Source of the DNA: Kitasatospora sp. NA04385 | GTDB taxonomy: Bacteria; Actinomycetota; Actinomycetes; Streptomycetales; Streptomycetaceae | DNA length: 64,000 nucleotides | Assembly (NCBI RefSeq): GCF_013364235.1 | Contig: NZ_CP054919.1 | Span: 7,303,603 to 7,367,602 of the forward strand | Direction of reading: 5' to 3' | In this document: positions 50,901 through 59,738 of the stretch, piece by piece | Numbering within the stretch: position 1 is the stretch's first letter | How the letters are laid out: every line of letters begins with the position of its first letter | Translations under genes and position numbers: made by a program | Notes under the pieces: model-generated | Database searches by the model: none | The model's input: only the letters and a program-made list of their open reading frames with translations | What the model was told of the DNA's origin: nothing

Positions 50901-51517
50901 CGGGCCCGGGCGACGTACCGCTCCAGGAAGACCCCGCCGTCCCCGAAGTTGCCCCGGGCGAGCCGGGTGACCCGGGCGTGGGCCGCCCGCAGTTCGTCCG
51001 GTCCGCCGCAGGCCTGCATGCCGATGCCTCCTCCGCCGCCGGTGGCCTTGAGCATCACCGGGTAGCCGATCTCCGCGGCCGCGCGCAGGGCCTCCTCCGG
51101 GTCGGCCAGCAGCCCGGTGCCGGCCAGCAGCGGGACCCCGGCGGCCTCGGCCGCCGCGCGGGCGGTGTGCTTGGCGCCGAAGACCTCCAGCTGGCGGGGC
51201 GTGGGGCCGACGAAGACCAGGCCGGCGGCCTCCGCGGCGGCGGCGAACGCCGCGTTCTCGGACAGGAAGCCGTACCCGGGGTGGACCGCCCCGGCGCCCG
51301 TCGCCCGGGCGGCGGCCAGGACCAGGTCGGCCCGCAGGTAGCTCTCGGCGGCCGGGGCCGGGCCCAGCCGGACGGCCTCGTCGGCCATCCGCACGTGCGG
51401 TGCGGTGCGGTCGGCGTCGGAGTACACGGCGACGGTCCGCAGGCCGAGCGCGGCCGCGGAGCGGATGATGCGGCAGGCGATCTCGCCGCGGTTGGCGACG
51501 AGCAGGGTGTCGAACAC
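47915..51517 (-). CDS. uca: Urea carboxylase (biotin-dependent)
   Basis: A 1200-residue multidomain enzyme making allophanate from urea, bicarbonate and ATP. Domains in order: biotin carboxylase (1-450; VANRGEIACRII, ATP-grasp loop KATGGGGGIGMQA, EVNTRLQVEHPVTE), the KipA/AHS2-type carboxyltransferase half (about 455-760; TVQDWPGRTGLWEVGVPPGGPMDD), the KipI/AHS1 half (about 800-1010), and a C-terminal biotin carrier with VVLEAMKMEV (biotinyl Lys). Length matches known urea carboxylases. The start is a GTG at 51517. The NCS1 permease gene ends 79 bp upstream and probably shares the transcript. Confidence 0.95.
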   Translation of the reverse strand: MFDTLLVANRGEIACRIIRSAAALGLRTVAVYSDADRTAPHVRMADEAVRLGPAPAAESYLRADLVLAAARATGAGAVHPGYGFLSENAAFAAAAEAAGLVFVGPTPRQLEVFGAKHTARAAAEAAGVPLLAGTGLLADPEEALRAAAEIGYPVMLKATGGGGGIGMQACGGPDELRAAHARVTRLARGNFGDGGVFLERYVARARHVEVQVFGDGTGRVVSLGDRDCSLQRRHQKVLEEAPAPGLPAALREELHRSARELCASVGYRSAGTVEFVYDADREEAAFLEVNTRLQVEHPVTEQVTGVDLVGWMLRLARGERDLLDGVGPDGPPARGHAVEARLYAEDPGQDHRPSSGLLTRVELPADPDGGVRVDGWVETGQEVSPAYDPMLAKVIATGRDRDEAFARLAAALDAARIDGVETNLGLLRAACRTPEVLAACHTTATLAGVVDPRPRIDVVRGGTLTTVQDWPGRTGLWEVGVPPGGPMDDLSFRLGNTAVGNPEGAPGLECTLEGPALRFSRPAVVCVTGAPARVTVDGAPAAQWEPLALPAGALLEVGAPEGPGMRTYVLLRGGLDLPAHLGSTATFPQGGFGGHAGRALRTGDVLRPADPAPGAPEPAAVPPLRRPSLTSHWRIAVSEGPHPAPDFLTRDGLRTVYGAEWKVSAQSARTGVRLVGPRPEWARPDGGEAGLHPSNVHDTAYSVGAVNLTGDTPAILGPDGPSLGGFACPFTVVSGERWKTGQLRPGDTVRFVPVTEARADELRRAPGLLPLPGGGPDRDDGVLARRPATGSAPEVVYRRGADDNLLVEYGPMALDLGLRMRVHALAGHLAAHRPAGLVDVTPGVRSLHLHTDPDVLPLRTLLGLLQEAEEQLPAARELTVPSREVHLPLSWDDPTVDEAISRYRASVRDDAPWNPSNIEFIRRINGLDSVDDVRRTVFDARYLVLGLGDVYLGAPAATPLDPRHRLVTTKYNPARTWTAEGGVGIGGSYLCVYGMESPGGYQLIGRTVPIWGGLRPGRSFADGLPWLLRFFDRIVWHPVSPAELLDVRADLASGRRALDIRPGTFSLAEHERFLADHAESIAAFRSRQSAAFAAERRAWEAAGELADRAEPAPVPVAAPRALPPGAGLVEAPLSSSVWKVAAGPGTRVSAGQPLVVLEAMKMEVVVRAPADGVVTDVLVAPGQQIDAGTPLTVVLREEAA

Positions 51518-51596
51518 GACGGCGGCTCCTCGGGAGCGGGCCGCACGGGGAGGGCCGGGTGACTGGTCCTCCCCGTGCCGGCGGTGGGGGGAGTGG

Positions 51597-53303
51597 TCAC
51601 ACGGCGGCGGACTGGGCGGACTGGGCGGGCTGGGCGGGCTGGGCGGGCGGCACGTGGGCGCCGGTCCGGTCGGTGCTCAGGCACAGCGAGCAGACGGCGG
51701 CCCCGTGGGCGGCGCAGGCGACCAGGTCGGGGCGCTCGTAGGAGCGGTGGCAGACGTGGCAGTCCAGGGTGACCGCGCTCGGGTTGCCCTCGGCGTCCAG
51801 CATCGGCAGATCGAGGCCGTCGTCGGTCCGGCGCAGGTAGTACCGGCCCCCGGTGGCGAGGGCCGTCAGCGGGGTGAGGACGAACGCGATCACGGCGGCG
51901 GCGACGGGGGAGTACGGCTGGAGGGTGTCGCCGAGGGCGTGGAAGTACATGGCGATCGACAGGCCGGAGGCGGCGGTGAAGGCGACGACGCCGACCGGGT
52001 TGACGGCGTACAGCATGCCGCGGCGGAACTCGGGGCGGAGCGGGGAGATCCGCAGCAGGTGCTTGTTGACGCCGATGTCGGTGGCGACGGTGACCACCCA
52101 GGCGATCGCGCAGTTGGAGTAGAAGCCCAGGACGCTGTTGAGGAAGCTGAACATGTCGGCCTCCATCAGGACCAGCGCGATGCCCAGGTTGACCAGCACG
52201 AAGACCATCCGCCCGGGGTAGCGCCGGGTGACCCGGGTGAAGGAGTTCGTCCAGGCCAGCGAGCCGGAGTAGGCGTTCGTCACGTTGATCTTGATCTGGC
52301 TGACGACCACGAGCGCCACGGCCAGCGGGACGACCAGCCAGGACGGCAGCATCGCGTCGAAGGCGCCCTTGAACTGCCGGATCGGTTCGGGCGCCAGGCC
52401 CGGCCCGGCCGCGGCGAGGATGTGCACGGCGAGGAACACGCCGATCGCCTGCTTCAGCGCGCCGATCACCACCCAGCCCGGGCCGGCCATGACCACCGCG
52501 GTCCACCAGCCGCGCCGGTTCGCCGCCGTCCGGGGCGGCATGAAGCGCAGGTAGTCGATCTGCTCGCCGATCTGCGCGATCAGCGACAGGCAGACGCCCG
52601 CGCCCAGCAGCACGGACGCGGTGTTGACGCCCCCCTCGCCGTCGGTGCCCGGGTAGGACAGGAAGCGGTCCACGCTGCCGGGGTCGGTCCAGATCAGGTA
52701 CACCAGCGGGGAGACCATCAGGACCAGCCAGACGGGGGTGGTCCACACCTGGAGCCTGCTCAGCGCCTTCATGCCGTACACGACCAGCGGGATCACCATC
52801 AGCGTGGAGACCAGGTAGCCCAGCCAGAGCGGCAGGCCGAGCCCCAGTTTCAGCCCCTGCGCCATGATCGAGCCCTCTAGGGCGAAGAAGACGAAGGTGA
52901 AGCTGGCGAAGATGACGCCGGTCAGCACCGAGCCGTAGTAGCCGAAGCCGGAGCCGCGGGTGATCAGGTCCAGGTCGATGTTGTAGCGGGCGCTGTAGTA
53001 CGCCAGCGGGTAGCCGGTCACGAAGATGACCGCGGCGGCCACCGCGATCGCCACCAGCGCGTTGCCGGTGCCGTGGGCCAGGCCGATGCCGGCGCCGATC
53101 GAGAAGTCGGCCATGTAGGCGATGCCGCCGAGGGCCGTGGTGGCCACCACCATCGGGGTCCAGCGGCGGTAACTGCGGGGCGCGAAGCGGAGGGTGTAGT
53201 CCTCCAGCGTCTCCGCGGCCGCCTGGTCGGTGGCGGCGGCCGGTGCCGCGGCCTGCGGGGGGCCGGGTTCGGCGGTGCTCACCAGGCGTGGCTCGACGTT
53301 CAT
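51597..53303 (-). CDS. NCS1-family permease with C-terminal zinc ribbon
   Basis: A 568-residue transporter with about 12 helices of the purine/cytosine/allantoin NCS1 type: RFAPRSYRRWTPMVVATTALGG, L-D-L-I-T-R-G-S-G-F-G-Y-Y-G-S, NVTNAYSGSLAWTNSF and N-P-V-G-V-V-A-F-T. After the last helix, residues about 505-545 form a four-cysteine cluster CHVCHRSYERPDLVAC then VCSLC, like a treble-clef or zinc ribbon, followed by QPAQPAQSAQSAAV. Substrate could be urea-precursor purines, pyrimidines or allantoin. It heads the urea-degradation operon. The start is ATG 53303 after GGAGG. Confidence 0.88.
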   Translation of the reverse strand: MNVEPRLVSTAEPGPPQAAAPAAATDQAAAETLEDYTLRFAPRSYRRWTPMVVATTALGGIAYMADFSIGAGIGLAHGTGNALVAIAVAAAVIFVTGYPLAYYSARYNIDLDLITRGSGFGYYGSVLTGVIFASFTFVFFALEGSIMAQGLKLGLGLPLWLGYLVSTLMVIPLVVYGMKALSRLQVWTTPVWLVLMVSPLVYLIWTDPGSVDRFLSYPGTDGEGGVNTASVLLGAGVCLSLIAQIGEQIDYLRFMPPRTAANRRGWWTAVVMAGPGWVVIGALKQAIGVFLAVHILAAAGPGLAPEPIRQFKGAFDAMLPSWLVVPLAVALVVVSQIKINVTNAYSGSLAWTNSFTRVTRRYPGRMVFVLVNLGIALVLMEADMFSFLNSVLGFYSNCAIAWVVTVATDIGVNKHLLRISPLRPEFRRGMLYAVNPVGVVAFTAASGLSIAMYFHALGDTLQPYSPVAAAVIAFVLTPLTALATGGRYYLRRTDDGLDLPMLDAEGNPSAVTLDCHVCHRSYERPDLVACAAHGAAVCSLCLSTDRTGAHVPPAQPAQPAQSAQSAAV

Positions 53304-53409
53304 GCGGTGCCTCCTTGCCGTGCGGAAGGGGGGACGGGCGCGCGTGTGAGGGCGTGCGGGCGCGCCGTACGAGAGGGGGCCGAGCAGGGGCGGGACGGGT
53401 GGCGGGGGG

Positions 53410-54123
53410 TCAGACGCGGTCCCCGTGCAGGGCCATCTGGGTGAGGGCGCGCCGGGCGCGCTCCAGGACGACGTCCATGGAGGCGCCGACGTGGTCGTGC
53501 AGGGCGCGGTACGCCTCGTCCAGGCGGCCGTCCCGGACCAGCTCCATGATCGCGATGTGCTCGGTGATCGTGGAGTCCACCCGGTCCCGGGTCAGGAAGT
53601 CGTACATCCGGACCCGGCGGATCCGCCGGTTGACCGCGACCAGCGCCTCGGTGAGCGCCGGATTGCCCGAGGCCCGGGACAGGGCGACGTGGAACTCCTC
53701 GTCGAGGACGACGAACCGCGGGTCCGGCTCGGGGGGCGCCTCCCGGATCGCGTACCAGCGCAGCAGCTCCGCCTCGACGACCGCCGGGTCGTGCCGGACC
53801 GACGGGTCCTCCAGGGCCCGCGCCACGCCGCGCAGTTCGAGCGTGACACGCAGCTCGTACAGGTCCCGCAGCTGCGGGAGGTTCGGGACGACCGGGTAGT
53901 AGCCGCCGTCGCCGCGCTCGATCATGCCGTCGGACCGCAGCCTCGTCAGCGCCTCCCGTACCGGCGTCCGGGAGACCCCGAACCGCTCCGCGAGCCGCTC
54001 CTCGGTCATCCGCTCGCGCGGCCCGATCCGACCGGACATCAACTCCTCGCGCAGGGCGGCGTGGACCCGTTCGCGGTGCGGGAGGTGCGGTGTGTCCGGG
54101 GGTGTATACAGCCCTGTGTCCAT
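53410..54123 (-). CDS. GntR/FCD-family transcriptional regulator
   Basis: A 237-residue FadR-type regulator. The winged helix is LREELMSGRIGPRERMTEERLAERFGVSRTPVREALTRLRSDG in pattern (about 24-72); the FCD ligand domain contains LYELRVTLELRGVARAL, the metal-binding D-x-x-F-H (LDEEFHVALSRASGN) and EHIAIMELVRDGRLDEA. It lies about 100 bp upstream of the urea-degradation operon on the same strand and probably controls it. The palindrome TGTATACA falls in its first codons. Confidence 0.9.
   Translation of the reverse strand: MDTGLYTPPDTPHLPHRERVHAALREELMSGRIGPRERMTEERLAERFGVSRTPVREALTRLRSDGMIERGDGGYYPVVPNLPQLRDLYELRVTLELRGVARALEDPSVRHDPAVVEAELLRWYAIREAPPEPDPRFVVLDEEFHVALSRASGNPALTEALVAVNRRIRRVRMYDFLTRDRVDSTITEHIAIMELVRDGRLDEAYRALHDHVGASMDVVLERARRALTQMALHGDRV
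54103..54110. promoter_or_regulatory. TGTATACA palindrome at the gntR start
   Basis: The 8-bp core TGTATACA lies over codons 5-7 of the GntR gene. GntR proteins often bind GTATAC-centred sites, so this may be an autoregulatory operator, or the true start may be farther downstream. Confidence 0.4.
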
Positions 54124-54360
54124 GGCGGGAGACGCTAGGCAGCGGCCGTTTCCCCCGGACGCCTCCCAGGTGAAGGAGGTGTTTCGGAACCCTCCCGGCC
54201 CGCACCGCCCGCCGGGGCACCGCGCCCTCCCGGCTCACCGCGGCCACGAGCGCGGAGCCGACCACTTCGCCGCGGCTCTCCCCTGCGCCCGACGGCCACC
54301 CGGACGAGGCGCCCGTTAAGCGGTGGACCCGCCGGACGCCGCTTTGCCACAGTGGGCCGC

Positions 54361-55527
54361 ATGACCACGCCCGCACCGTCCGGCCCGCCGTCCGAGCCGC
54401 CCGAGCCGCCCTTCGTCCCGGGGCTCGACCTCTCCCGGGCGCTGTACGAGGAGGCGGTCCGGCCGCTGCTGGCGAGCGCCCACCCGGGGCTGCGGTACGC
54501 GGCCGCGCGGATCGGCGCCGGGTCGGAGGTGCTCGGCTTCGACACCGCCCGCTCCACCGACCACGACTGGGGGCCGCGCCTCCAGCTCTTCCTCGCCCCC
54601 GCCGACACCCGGCGGCACGGCCGGGCGGTCCGCGAACTGCTCGCCGCCCGCCTGCCCGGCGAGATCCGCGGCTGGTCCACCCACTACCGCGGCACCGGCA
54701 ACCCGGACGACCCGGTCAGCCACCTGGAACCGGCGCCCGCCGACGGCCCGGTCGACCACCGGGTCACCGTCCACGACCTGCCCGGCTGGCTCGCCGAACG
54801 CCTCGGCCCGCCCGCCGCCGCCTGGGCCGACGCCGCGCCCGGCCCCCTCGACTGGCTGGCCCTGCCGCAGCAGCGGCTCGCCGAGTTCACCGGCGGCGCG
54901 GTCTTCCACGACGGCCCCGGCACCCTCACCGCCGCCCGCGAACGCCTGCACTGGTACCCCGAGCAGGTGTGGCGCCACCTGCTGGCCTGCCAGTGGCAGC
55001 GGATCGCCCAGGAGGAGGCCTTCGTCGGCCGCTGCGCCGAAGCCGGCGACGACCTCGGCGCGGCCCTGGTCACCGCCCGCCTGGTGCGCGACCTGATGCG
55101 GCTGGCCTTCCTGACCGCCCGCCGCTACGCCCCCTACGGCAAGTGGTTCGGCAGCGCCTTCGCCCGCCTGGACACCGACCCCGCGCTGGCCCCCGCGCTG
55201 CGCGCCGCGCTGGCCGCCCCCGACCCGCGGGCCCGCGAACGGCACCTGTGCGAGGCGTACGAGGCCGCGGCCCGGGCCCACAACGCGCTCGGCCTGACCG
55301 GGCCGCTCGACCCGGCCCGCCGCCGCTACCACGGCCGCCCGTACCTGGTGCTGCACGCCGACCGCTTCGCCCGGGCCCTGCAACGGACGGTCACCGCACC
55401 GGAGTTGCGGGACCGCCCGCTGACCGGTGCGGTCGACCAGTGGGCCGACAGCACCGACCTGCTGGACCACCCGGGAGCCCTCCGCGCCGCCGTCGACGCG
55501 CTCGGCGCGGAGAGCCCGCAGGGCTGA
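54361..55527 (+). CDS. DUF4037 domain protein
   Basis: A 388-residue soluble protein. The N-terminal nucleotidyltransferase-like region has GLDLSRALYEEAVRPLL, AAARIGAGSEVLGFDTARSTDHDWGPRL (a conserved S-D-D/H-D-W-G block) and DWLALPQQRLAEFTGGAVFHD; the helical DUF4037 half has LACQWQRIAQEEAFVGRCAEAGDD, RDLMRLAFLTARRYAPYGKWFGSAF. No catalytic reaction is known for the family. ATG at 54361 sits at an expected place; a GTG nine bases upstream is possible. It is not obviously linked to neighbours. Confidence 0.87.
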   Translation: MTTPAPSGPPSEPPEPPFVPGLDLSRALYEEAVRPLLASAHPGLRYAAARIGAGSEVLGFDTARSTDHDWGPRLQLFLAPADTRRHGRAVRELLAARLPGEIRGWSTHYRGTGNPDDPVSHLEPAPADGPVDHRVTVHDLPGWLAERLGPPAAAWADAAPGPLDWLALPQQRLAEFTGGAVFHDGPGTLTAARERLHWYPEQVWRHLLACQWQRIAQEEAFVGRCAEAGDDLGAALVTARLVRDLMRLAFLTARRYAPYGKWFGSAFARLDTDPALAPALRAALAAPDPRARERHLCEAYEAAARAHNALGLTGPLDPARRRYHGRPYLVLHADRFARALQRTVTAPELRDRPLTGAVDQWADSTDLLDHPGALRAAVDALGAESPQG

Positions 55528-55693
55528 CCGACCACGTCGACCACGCCGACCACGCCGCGCCGACCGCTCACCCGTCCGGCCCAGCGACGCGCCGCAGGCG
55601 GCGCAGCGGGCGGGCGCCGGACGGGGGTGCTGGCTAGCGTCCGGCGCAGAGGACGTCAGATCGAGTGGCTCGTCGAGCGCTAGGAGAGTGCGC

Positions 55694-56818
55694 GTGGCCG
55701 GGACAGCGCCGCCCCCGCAGGGCAGACCGACCGGGAGCAGTCAGGCCGAGGGCGGTGCGGCGGGGGTGGTGGCCTCGGCGACCAGGTCGACGGCGGCGCG
55801 CGCCTCGGTGATCGCGGCCGGGGCGAGCGTCCTGCTGGTGGTGGCGATCGTGCTGGGCAGTCGGCTGCTGCGCGACTTCGACTCCGCGCTGGTGCCGTAC
55901 GCGGTGGCCTCGGTGTTCCTGACCTTCGGCGTGGTCTACCGCTACGTGGTGTGGGTCTCCGCGCCCGCCGCCCGCCGACTGTTCGTGCAGGGCTGGAAGT
56001 CCGCGCTGTCCTGGGAGAACCTCAAGCGCTCGCCCGCCGCGCTGCCGAAGATGGCCGCCACCTACCTGGGCTTCCAGAAGTTCCTCGGCGCCCGCTCGCA
56101 CGCCCGCTGGGCCGCCCACCAACTGATCTTCTGGGGCTGCCTGTTGGCCGCGGCGATCACCTTCCCGCTGACCTGGGGCTGGTTCACCTTCACCTCCTCC
56201 AGCGCGGCCGGCCCGGGCTACGAGATGCGCCTGTGGGGCTTCAAGCTGTTCGGCTTCGACTCCGGCAGCTTCCTCGGCTGGGCGCTCTACCACGGCCTGG
56301 ACCTGGCCGCCGTGATGGTGATCGGCGGCGCCGGCTACTTCCTGTGGCGGCGGATGCGCGACCGCGCCGCGACCACCGGCCAGCGCTTCGGCTACGACTT
56401 CCTGCCGCTGCTGGCGCTGATCACCATCTCGGTCACCGGCCTGCTGCTGACCTTCTCGGAGATGTTCCTGCACGGCGGCGGCTACGAGTTCCTGGCCGTC
56501 CTGCACATGGCCTCGGTCGTCCTCACCCTGGTCTACCTGCCGTTCGGCAAGTTCTTCCACATCGTGCAGCGCCCGGCCGCGGTCGGCATGCAGCTGTTCA
56601 AGTACACGGCGCGGCGCAAGGGTTCGGACGCCGAGGAGCTGCAGTCCTGCAAGCGCTGCGGCCAGCCGATCGACACCGCCGCCGCGGTGGACAACCTGCG
56701 CGCCACCATGCGCGACCTGAAGCTGGGCTTCGACGAGTGGGCCGAGTACTGCCCCCGTTGCAAGCGGGTGCTGCGCGGCACCGCCTACCTGTCGAACGTC
56801 AAGCGGGGGTTCAAGTGA
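55694..56818 (+). CDS. Di-heme cytochrome b membrane subunit with C-terminal zinc ribbon
   Basis: A 374-residue membrane protein of the NarI/DsrM-like cytochrome b type with five or six helices. Candidate heme ligands are His142 (WAAHQLIFWG), His200 (ALYHGLDL), His260 (MFLHGGG), His271 (VLHMASV) and His289 (FFHIV). The cytoplasmic C-terminus carries Cys319-x2-Cys322 and Cys353-x2-Cys356, a zinc- or iron-binding ribbon. It would pass electrons between the quinone pool and the partner subunits. GTG at 55694 follows AGGAG. Its stop overlaps the next start (GTGA). Confidence 0.85.
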   Translation: MAGTAPPPQGRPTGSSQAEGGAAGVVASATRSTAARASVIAAGASVLLVVAIVLGSRLLRDFDSALVPYAVASVFLTFGVVYRYVVWVSAPAARRLFVQGWKSALSWENLKRSPAALPKMAATYLGFQKFLGARSHARWAAHQLIFWGCLLAAAITFPLTWGWFTFTSSSAAGPGYEMRLWGFKLFGFDSGSFLGWALYHGLDLAAVMVIGGAGYFLWRRMRDRAATTGQRFGYDFLPLLALITISVTGLLLTFSEMFLHGGGYEFLAVLHMASVVLTLVYLPFGKFFHIVQRPAAVGMQLFKYTARRKGSDAEELQSCKRCGQPIDTAAAVDNLRATMRDLKLGFDEWAEYCPRCKRVLRGTAYLSNVKRGFK

Positions 56819-59115
56819 GCACCGAGCACGTCCCGTTGGACCCGAGCGTCGCCCCGCTCGGGACGCGCAACTTCCGCGACGCGGGCGGCCTGCCCGCCGC
56901 GGCCTGGCGGGCCGACCAGACCGAGCAGACCCTCGTCCCCACGCACTGCTGCTTCTGCGGCGTGCAGTGCGGCATGTACCTGCGGGTCGACGGGCGCGGC
57001 AAGGTGTTCGGGGTCGAGCCGCGCAACCACGACATCAACCGGATGCGGTTGTGCCCCAAGGGCATCAACGCCTACCAGCAGGTCAACCACCCGGACCGGC
57101 TGACCGCGCCACTGCTGCGCCGCAGCCGCGACGAGCCGTTCCGCGAGGTGAGTTGGGACGAGGCGCTGGACCACACCGTCGCCGAGATCAACCGGATCCA
57201 GCAGCAGTACGGCCGGGACGCCTTTGGGATGCTCGGCGGGGCCAGCCTGTTCTCCGAGAAGACCTACCTGGTGGGCAAGTTCGCCCGGGTCGCGCTGAAG
57301 ACCCGGCACGTGGACTACAACGGCCGGCTGTGCATGGTGAGCGCGGCGGGCGCCAACAAGCTGGCCTTCGGCATCGACCGGGCGGGCAACCCGTTCTCCG
57401 ACATGCTGCAGACCGACTGCCTGCTGATCGCCGGGGCGAACGTCGGCGAGTGCTTCCCGGTGCTGACCCAGTACGTGTGGGGGGCCCGCGACCGGGGCGC
57501 CACCCTGATCGTGGTCGACCCGCGGGAGACCGCCGTCGCCCGCACCGCGGACGTCCACGTCGCGCTCAAGTCCGGTACCGACGCGGCGTTCTTCAACGCC
57601 GTGCTGCACGTGATCGTCGCGGAGGGCCTGACCGACGAGGCGTTCCTGGCCGAGCACGCCACCGGCTGGGAGGAGGTCAAGGCCACCGTCGCGGCGTACC
57701 CGCCCGACCGGGCGGCCGAGATCTGCGGCGTCCCCGCGGAGCAGATCGTCCAGGTGGCGCGGATGTTCGGGCGGGCGGAGCGGGCGATGGCCTGCCACGC
57801 GCGCGGGATCGAGCACCACACCCAGGGCGTGGAGAACTGCCTGACCGTCATCAACCTGTGCACCGCCACCGGCAACCTGGGCCGCCCGGGCGCCGGTTAC
57901 GGCACCCTCACCGGCCAGGGCAACGGCCAGGGCGGCCGCGAGCACGGCCAGAAGTCCGACCTGCTGCCCGGCGGCCGCTCCATCAACGACCCGGTGCACC
58001 GCCGGCAGATCGCCGCGATCTGGGGCATCGAGGAGTCCGAACTCCCGCAGGCCGGCACCTCGATGATGGAGATGGTCTGGCAGATGCAGCGCGGCGAGAT
58101 CCGCGGCCTGATCGGCGTCTGCAACAACCCGTTCGTCTCGCTGCCCAACTACGCGGTGGTCAAGGACGGTTACGACAAGCTGGAGTTCCACGCCCAGTTC
58201 GACTTCTTCCTCTCCGAGACCGCCGCCAACGCGCACGTGGTCTTCCCGGTCACCACCTGGGCCGAGGACGAGGGCGTGATGGCCAACGCCGAGGCCCGGG
58301 TGGTCAAGCACAACAAGGCCCAGGAGCCGCCCGAGGGCGTGCGCACCGACACCTGGGTGCTGTGCGAGATCGCCCGACGGCTCGGCGAGGGAAGCAAGTT
58401 CGCCTTCGAGGGCTCCCGGGACGTCTTCGACGAACTGCGCCGCGCCTCGGCCGGCACGGTGATCGACTACTACGGCATCACGTACGAGCGCCTGGAGGCC
58501 ACCGGCGGCCTCGCCTGGCCCTGCCCGAGCCTCGACCACCCGGGCACGCCACGGCTGTTCGAGGACGGCCGGACCTACCACCCGGACGGCAGGGTGCACC
58601 TGCAGGCGGTGGAGTGGCACCCGCCGGCCGACCCGTTCAGCGACGAGTTCCCGATGCGGCTGACCACCGGGCGCACCGTGGCGCACTTCCTGTCCGGCAA
58701 CCAGACCCGGCGCCTGGGCGGACTGGTCGAGCAGACGCCCCGGCCGTGGGTGGAGATCCACCCCTCGCACGGGTTCCGCAACGGGGACCCGGTGCGGGTG
58801 GTCACCCGGCGCGGCAGCGAGGTGCTGCCCGCGCTGGTCACCGAGGCGATCCGCCCCGACCACGTCTTCGTGCCCTACCACTGGCCCTACCCGACGGCGG
58901 CGAACGTGCTGACCATCGACGCGCTGGACCCGCGCTCGAAGATCCCCGAGTACAAGGTGTGCGCGGTGCGGATCGAACGGGCCGAGGCGATCGACCCGGT
59001 GCCCGCACCGCCGGTGCCGCCCGGCCGCGAACCGTACCCGGAGGCCCAGGTCTCCCGCACCGACCCGCTGCCGCCGACCGCGCCGCAGGGCCGCGGCACC
59101 GCCGAGAGGGGCTGA
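56815..59115 (+). CDS. Molybdopterin oxidoreductase catalytic subunit
   Basis: A 766-residue Mo-bisMGD enzyme of the NasA/NapA/FdhA group. The N-terminal 4Fe-4S motif is Cys45-x2-Cys48-x3-Cys52-x27-Cys80 (HCCFCGVQC ... RLCPKG). The probable Mo ligand is Cys173 in N-G-R-L-C-M-V-S-A-A. MGD-binding pieces include GANVGECFPVLTQYVWGARDRGATLIVVDPRETAVART in pattern and LTTGRTVAHFLSGNQTRR. There is no Tat signal, so it should face the cytoplasm. Substrate is open: nitrate and formate are family options. It has no nitrite reductase or NarJ-like neighbour. Confidence 0.88.
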   Translation: MSTEHVPLDPSVAPLGTRNFRDAGGLPAAAWRADQTEQTLVPTHCCFCGVQCGMYLRVDGRGKVFGVEPRNHDINRMRLCPKGINAYQQVNHPDRLTAPLLRRSRDEPFREVSWDEALDHTVAEINRIQQQYGRDAFGMLGGASLFSEKTYLVGKFARVALKTRHVDYNGRLCMVSAAGANKLAFGIDRAGNPFSDMLQTDCLLIAGANVGECFPVLTQYVWGARDRGATLIVVDPRETAVARTADVHVALKSGTDAAFFNAVLHVIVAEGLTDEAFLAEHATGWEEVKATVAAYPPDRAAEICGVPAEQIVQVARMFGRAERAMACHARGIEHHTQGVENCLTVINLCTATGNLGRPGAGYGTLTGQGNGQGGREHGQKSDLLPGGRSINDPVHRRQIAAIWGIEESELPQAGTSMMEMVWQMQRGEIRGLIGVCNNPFVSLPNYAVVKDGYDKLEFHAQFDFFLSETAANAHVVFPVTTWAEDEGVMANAEARVVKHNKAQEPPEGVRTDTWVLCEIARRLGEGSKFAFEGSRDVFDELRRASAGTVIDYYGITYERLEATGGLAWPCPSLDHPGTPRLFEDGRTYHPDGRVHLQAVEWHPPADPFSDEFPMRLTTGRTVAHFLSGNQTRRLGGLVEQTPRPWVEIHPSHGFRNGDPVRVVTRRGSEVLPALVTEAIRPDHVFVPYHWPYPTAANVLTIDALDPRSKIPEYKVCAVRIERAEAIDPVPAPPVPPGREPYPEAQVSRTDPLPPTAPQGRGTAERG

Positions 59116-59120
59116 CCGAG

Positions 59121-59738
59121 ATGCTCGGACGCACCATCTTCATCGACCCGGGCCGCTGCATCGGCTGCCAGGCCTGCGTCTCGGCCTGCCGCGAGTGCGA
59201 CTCGCACCGCGGCAAGTCGATGATCCACCTGGACTACCCGGACGAGGGCCACACCGTCGCCTCGCTGCCGACCGTGTGCATGCACTGCGAGGACCCGGTC
59301 GCGCCGTGCGCCGAGGTCTGCCCGGCCGAGGCGATCCTGATCACCGCGGACGGCGTGGTCCAGGAGGCCGACCCGACCCGCTGCATCGGCTGCGCGAACT
59401 GCGTCAACGCCTGCCCGTTCGGCGTGCCCAAGATCGACCTGGAGGCCAAGCTCCAGATGAAGTGCAACCTCTGCTACGACCGCACCTCCTACGGCCTGGC
59501 ACCGATGTGCGCCACCGTCTGCCCCACCGGCGCCCTGTTCTACGGCACCGTCGAGGAACTCCAGGCCGAGCGGCCCGGCGTGGACGTCTCCACGATGTTC
59601 GCGTTCGGCGACACCGTGGTCTCCACCGGCGTCGCCATGGTGGTGCCCGGCGAGCACCGGGCGCCCGTCCCCGGCGGGATGCTGAACCTGATCGAGGTCA
59701 ACGGGCGCCCCACGCCCGGGAACGGAGCGAGGGCGTGA
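59121..59738 (+). CDS. Four-cluster 4Fe-4S electron-transfer subunit
   Basis: A 205-residue ferredoxin-type subunit of the DmsB/FdhB/NrfC class. Its cysteine groups are CIGCQACVSACREC (Cys13-26), VCMHCEDPVAPCAEVCP, CIGCANCVNACPFG and MKCNLCYDRT...MCATVCPTGAL, enough for four 4Fe-4S clusters. It has no signal peptide and would wire the molybdenum subunit to the cytochrome b. The ATG is five bases after the catalytic-subunit stop, with the SD-like GAGAGGGG inside that gene. Confidence 0.9.
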   Translation: MLGRTIFIDPGRCIGCQACVSACRECDSHRGKSMIHLDYPDEGHTVASLPTVCMHCEDPVAPCAEVCPAEAILITADGVVQEADPTRCIGCANCVNACPFGVPKIDLEAKLQMKCNLCYDRTSYGLAPMCATVCPTGALFYGTVEELQAERPGVDVSTMFAFGDTVVSTGVAMVVPGEHRAPVPGGMLNLIEVNGRPTPGNGARA

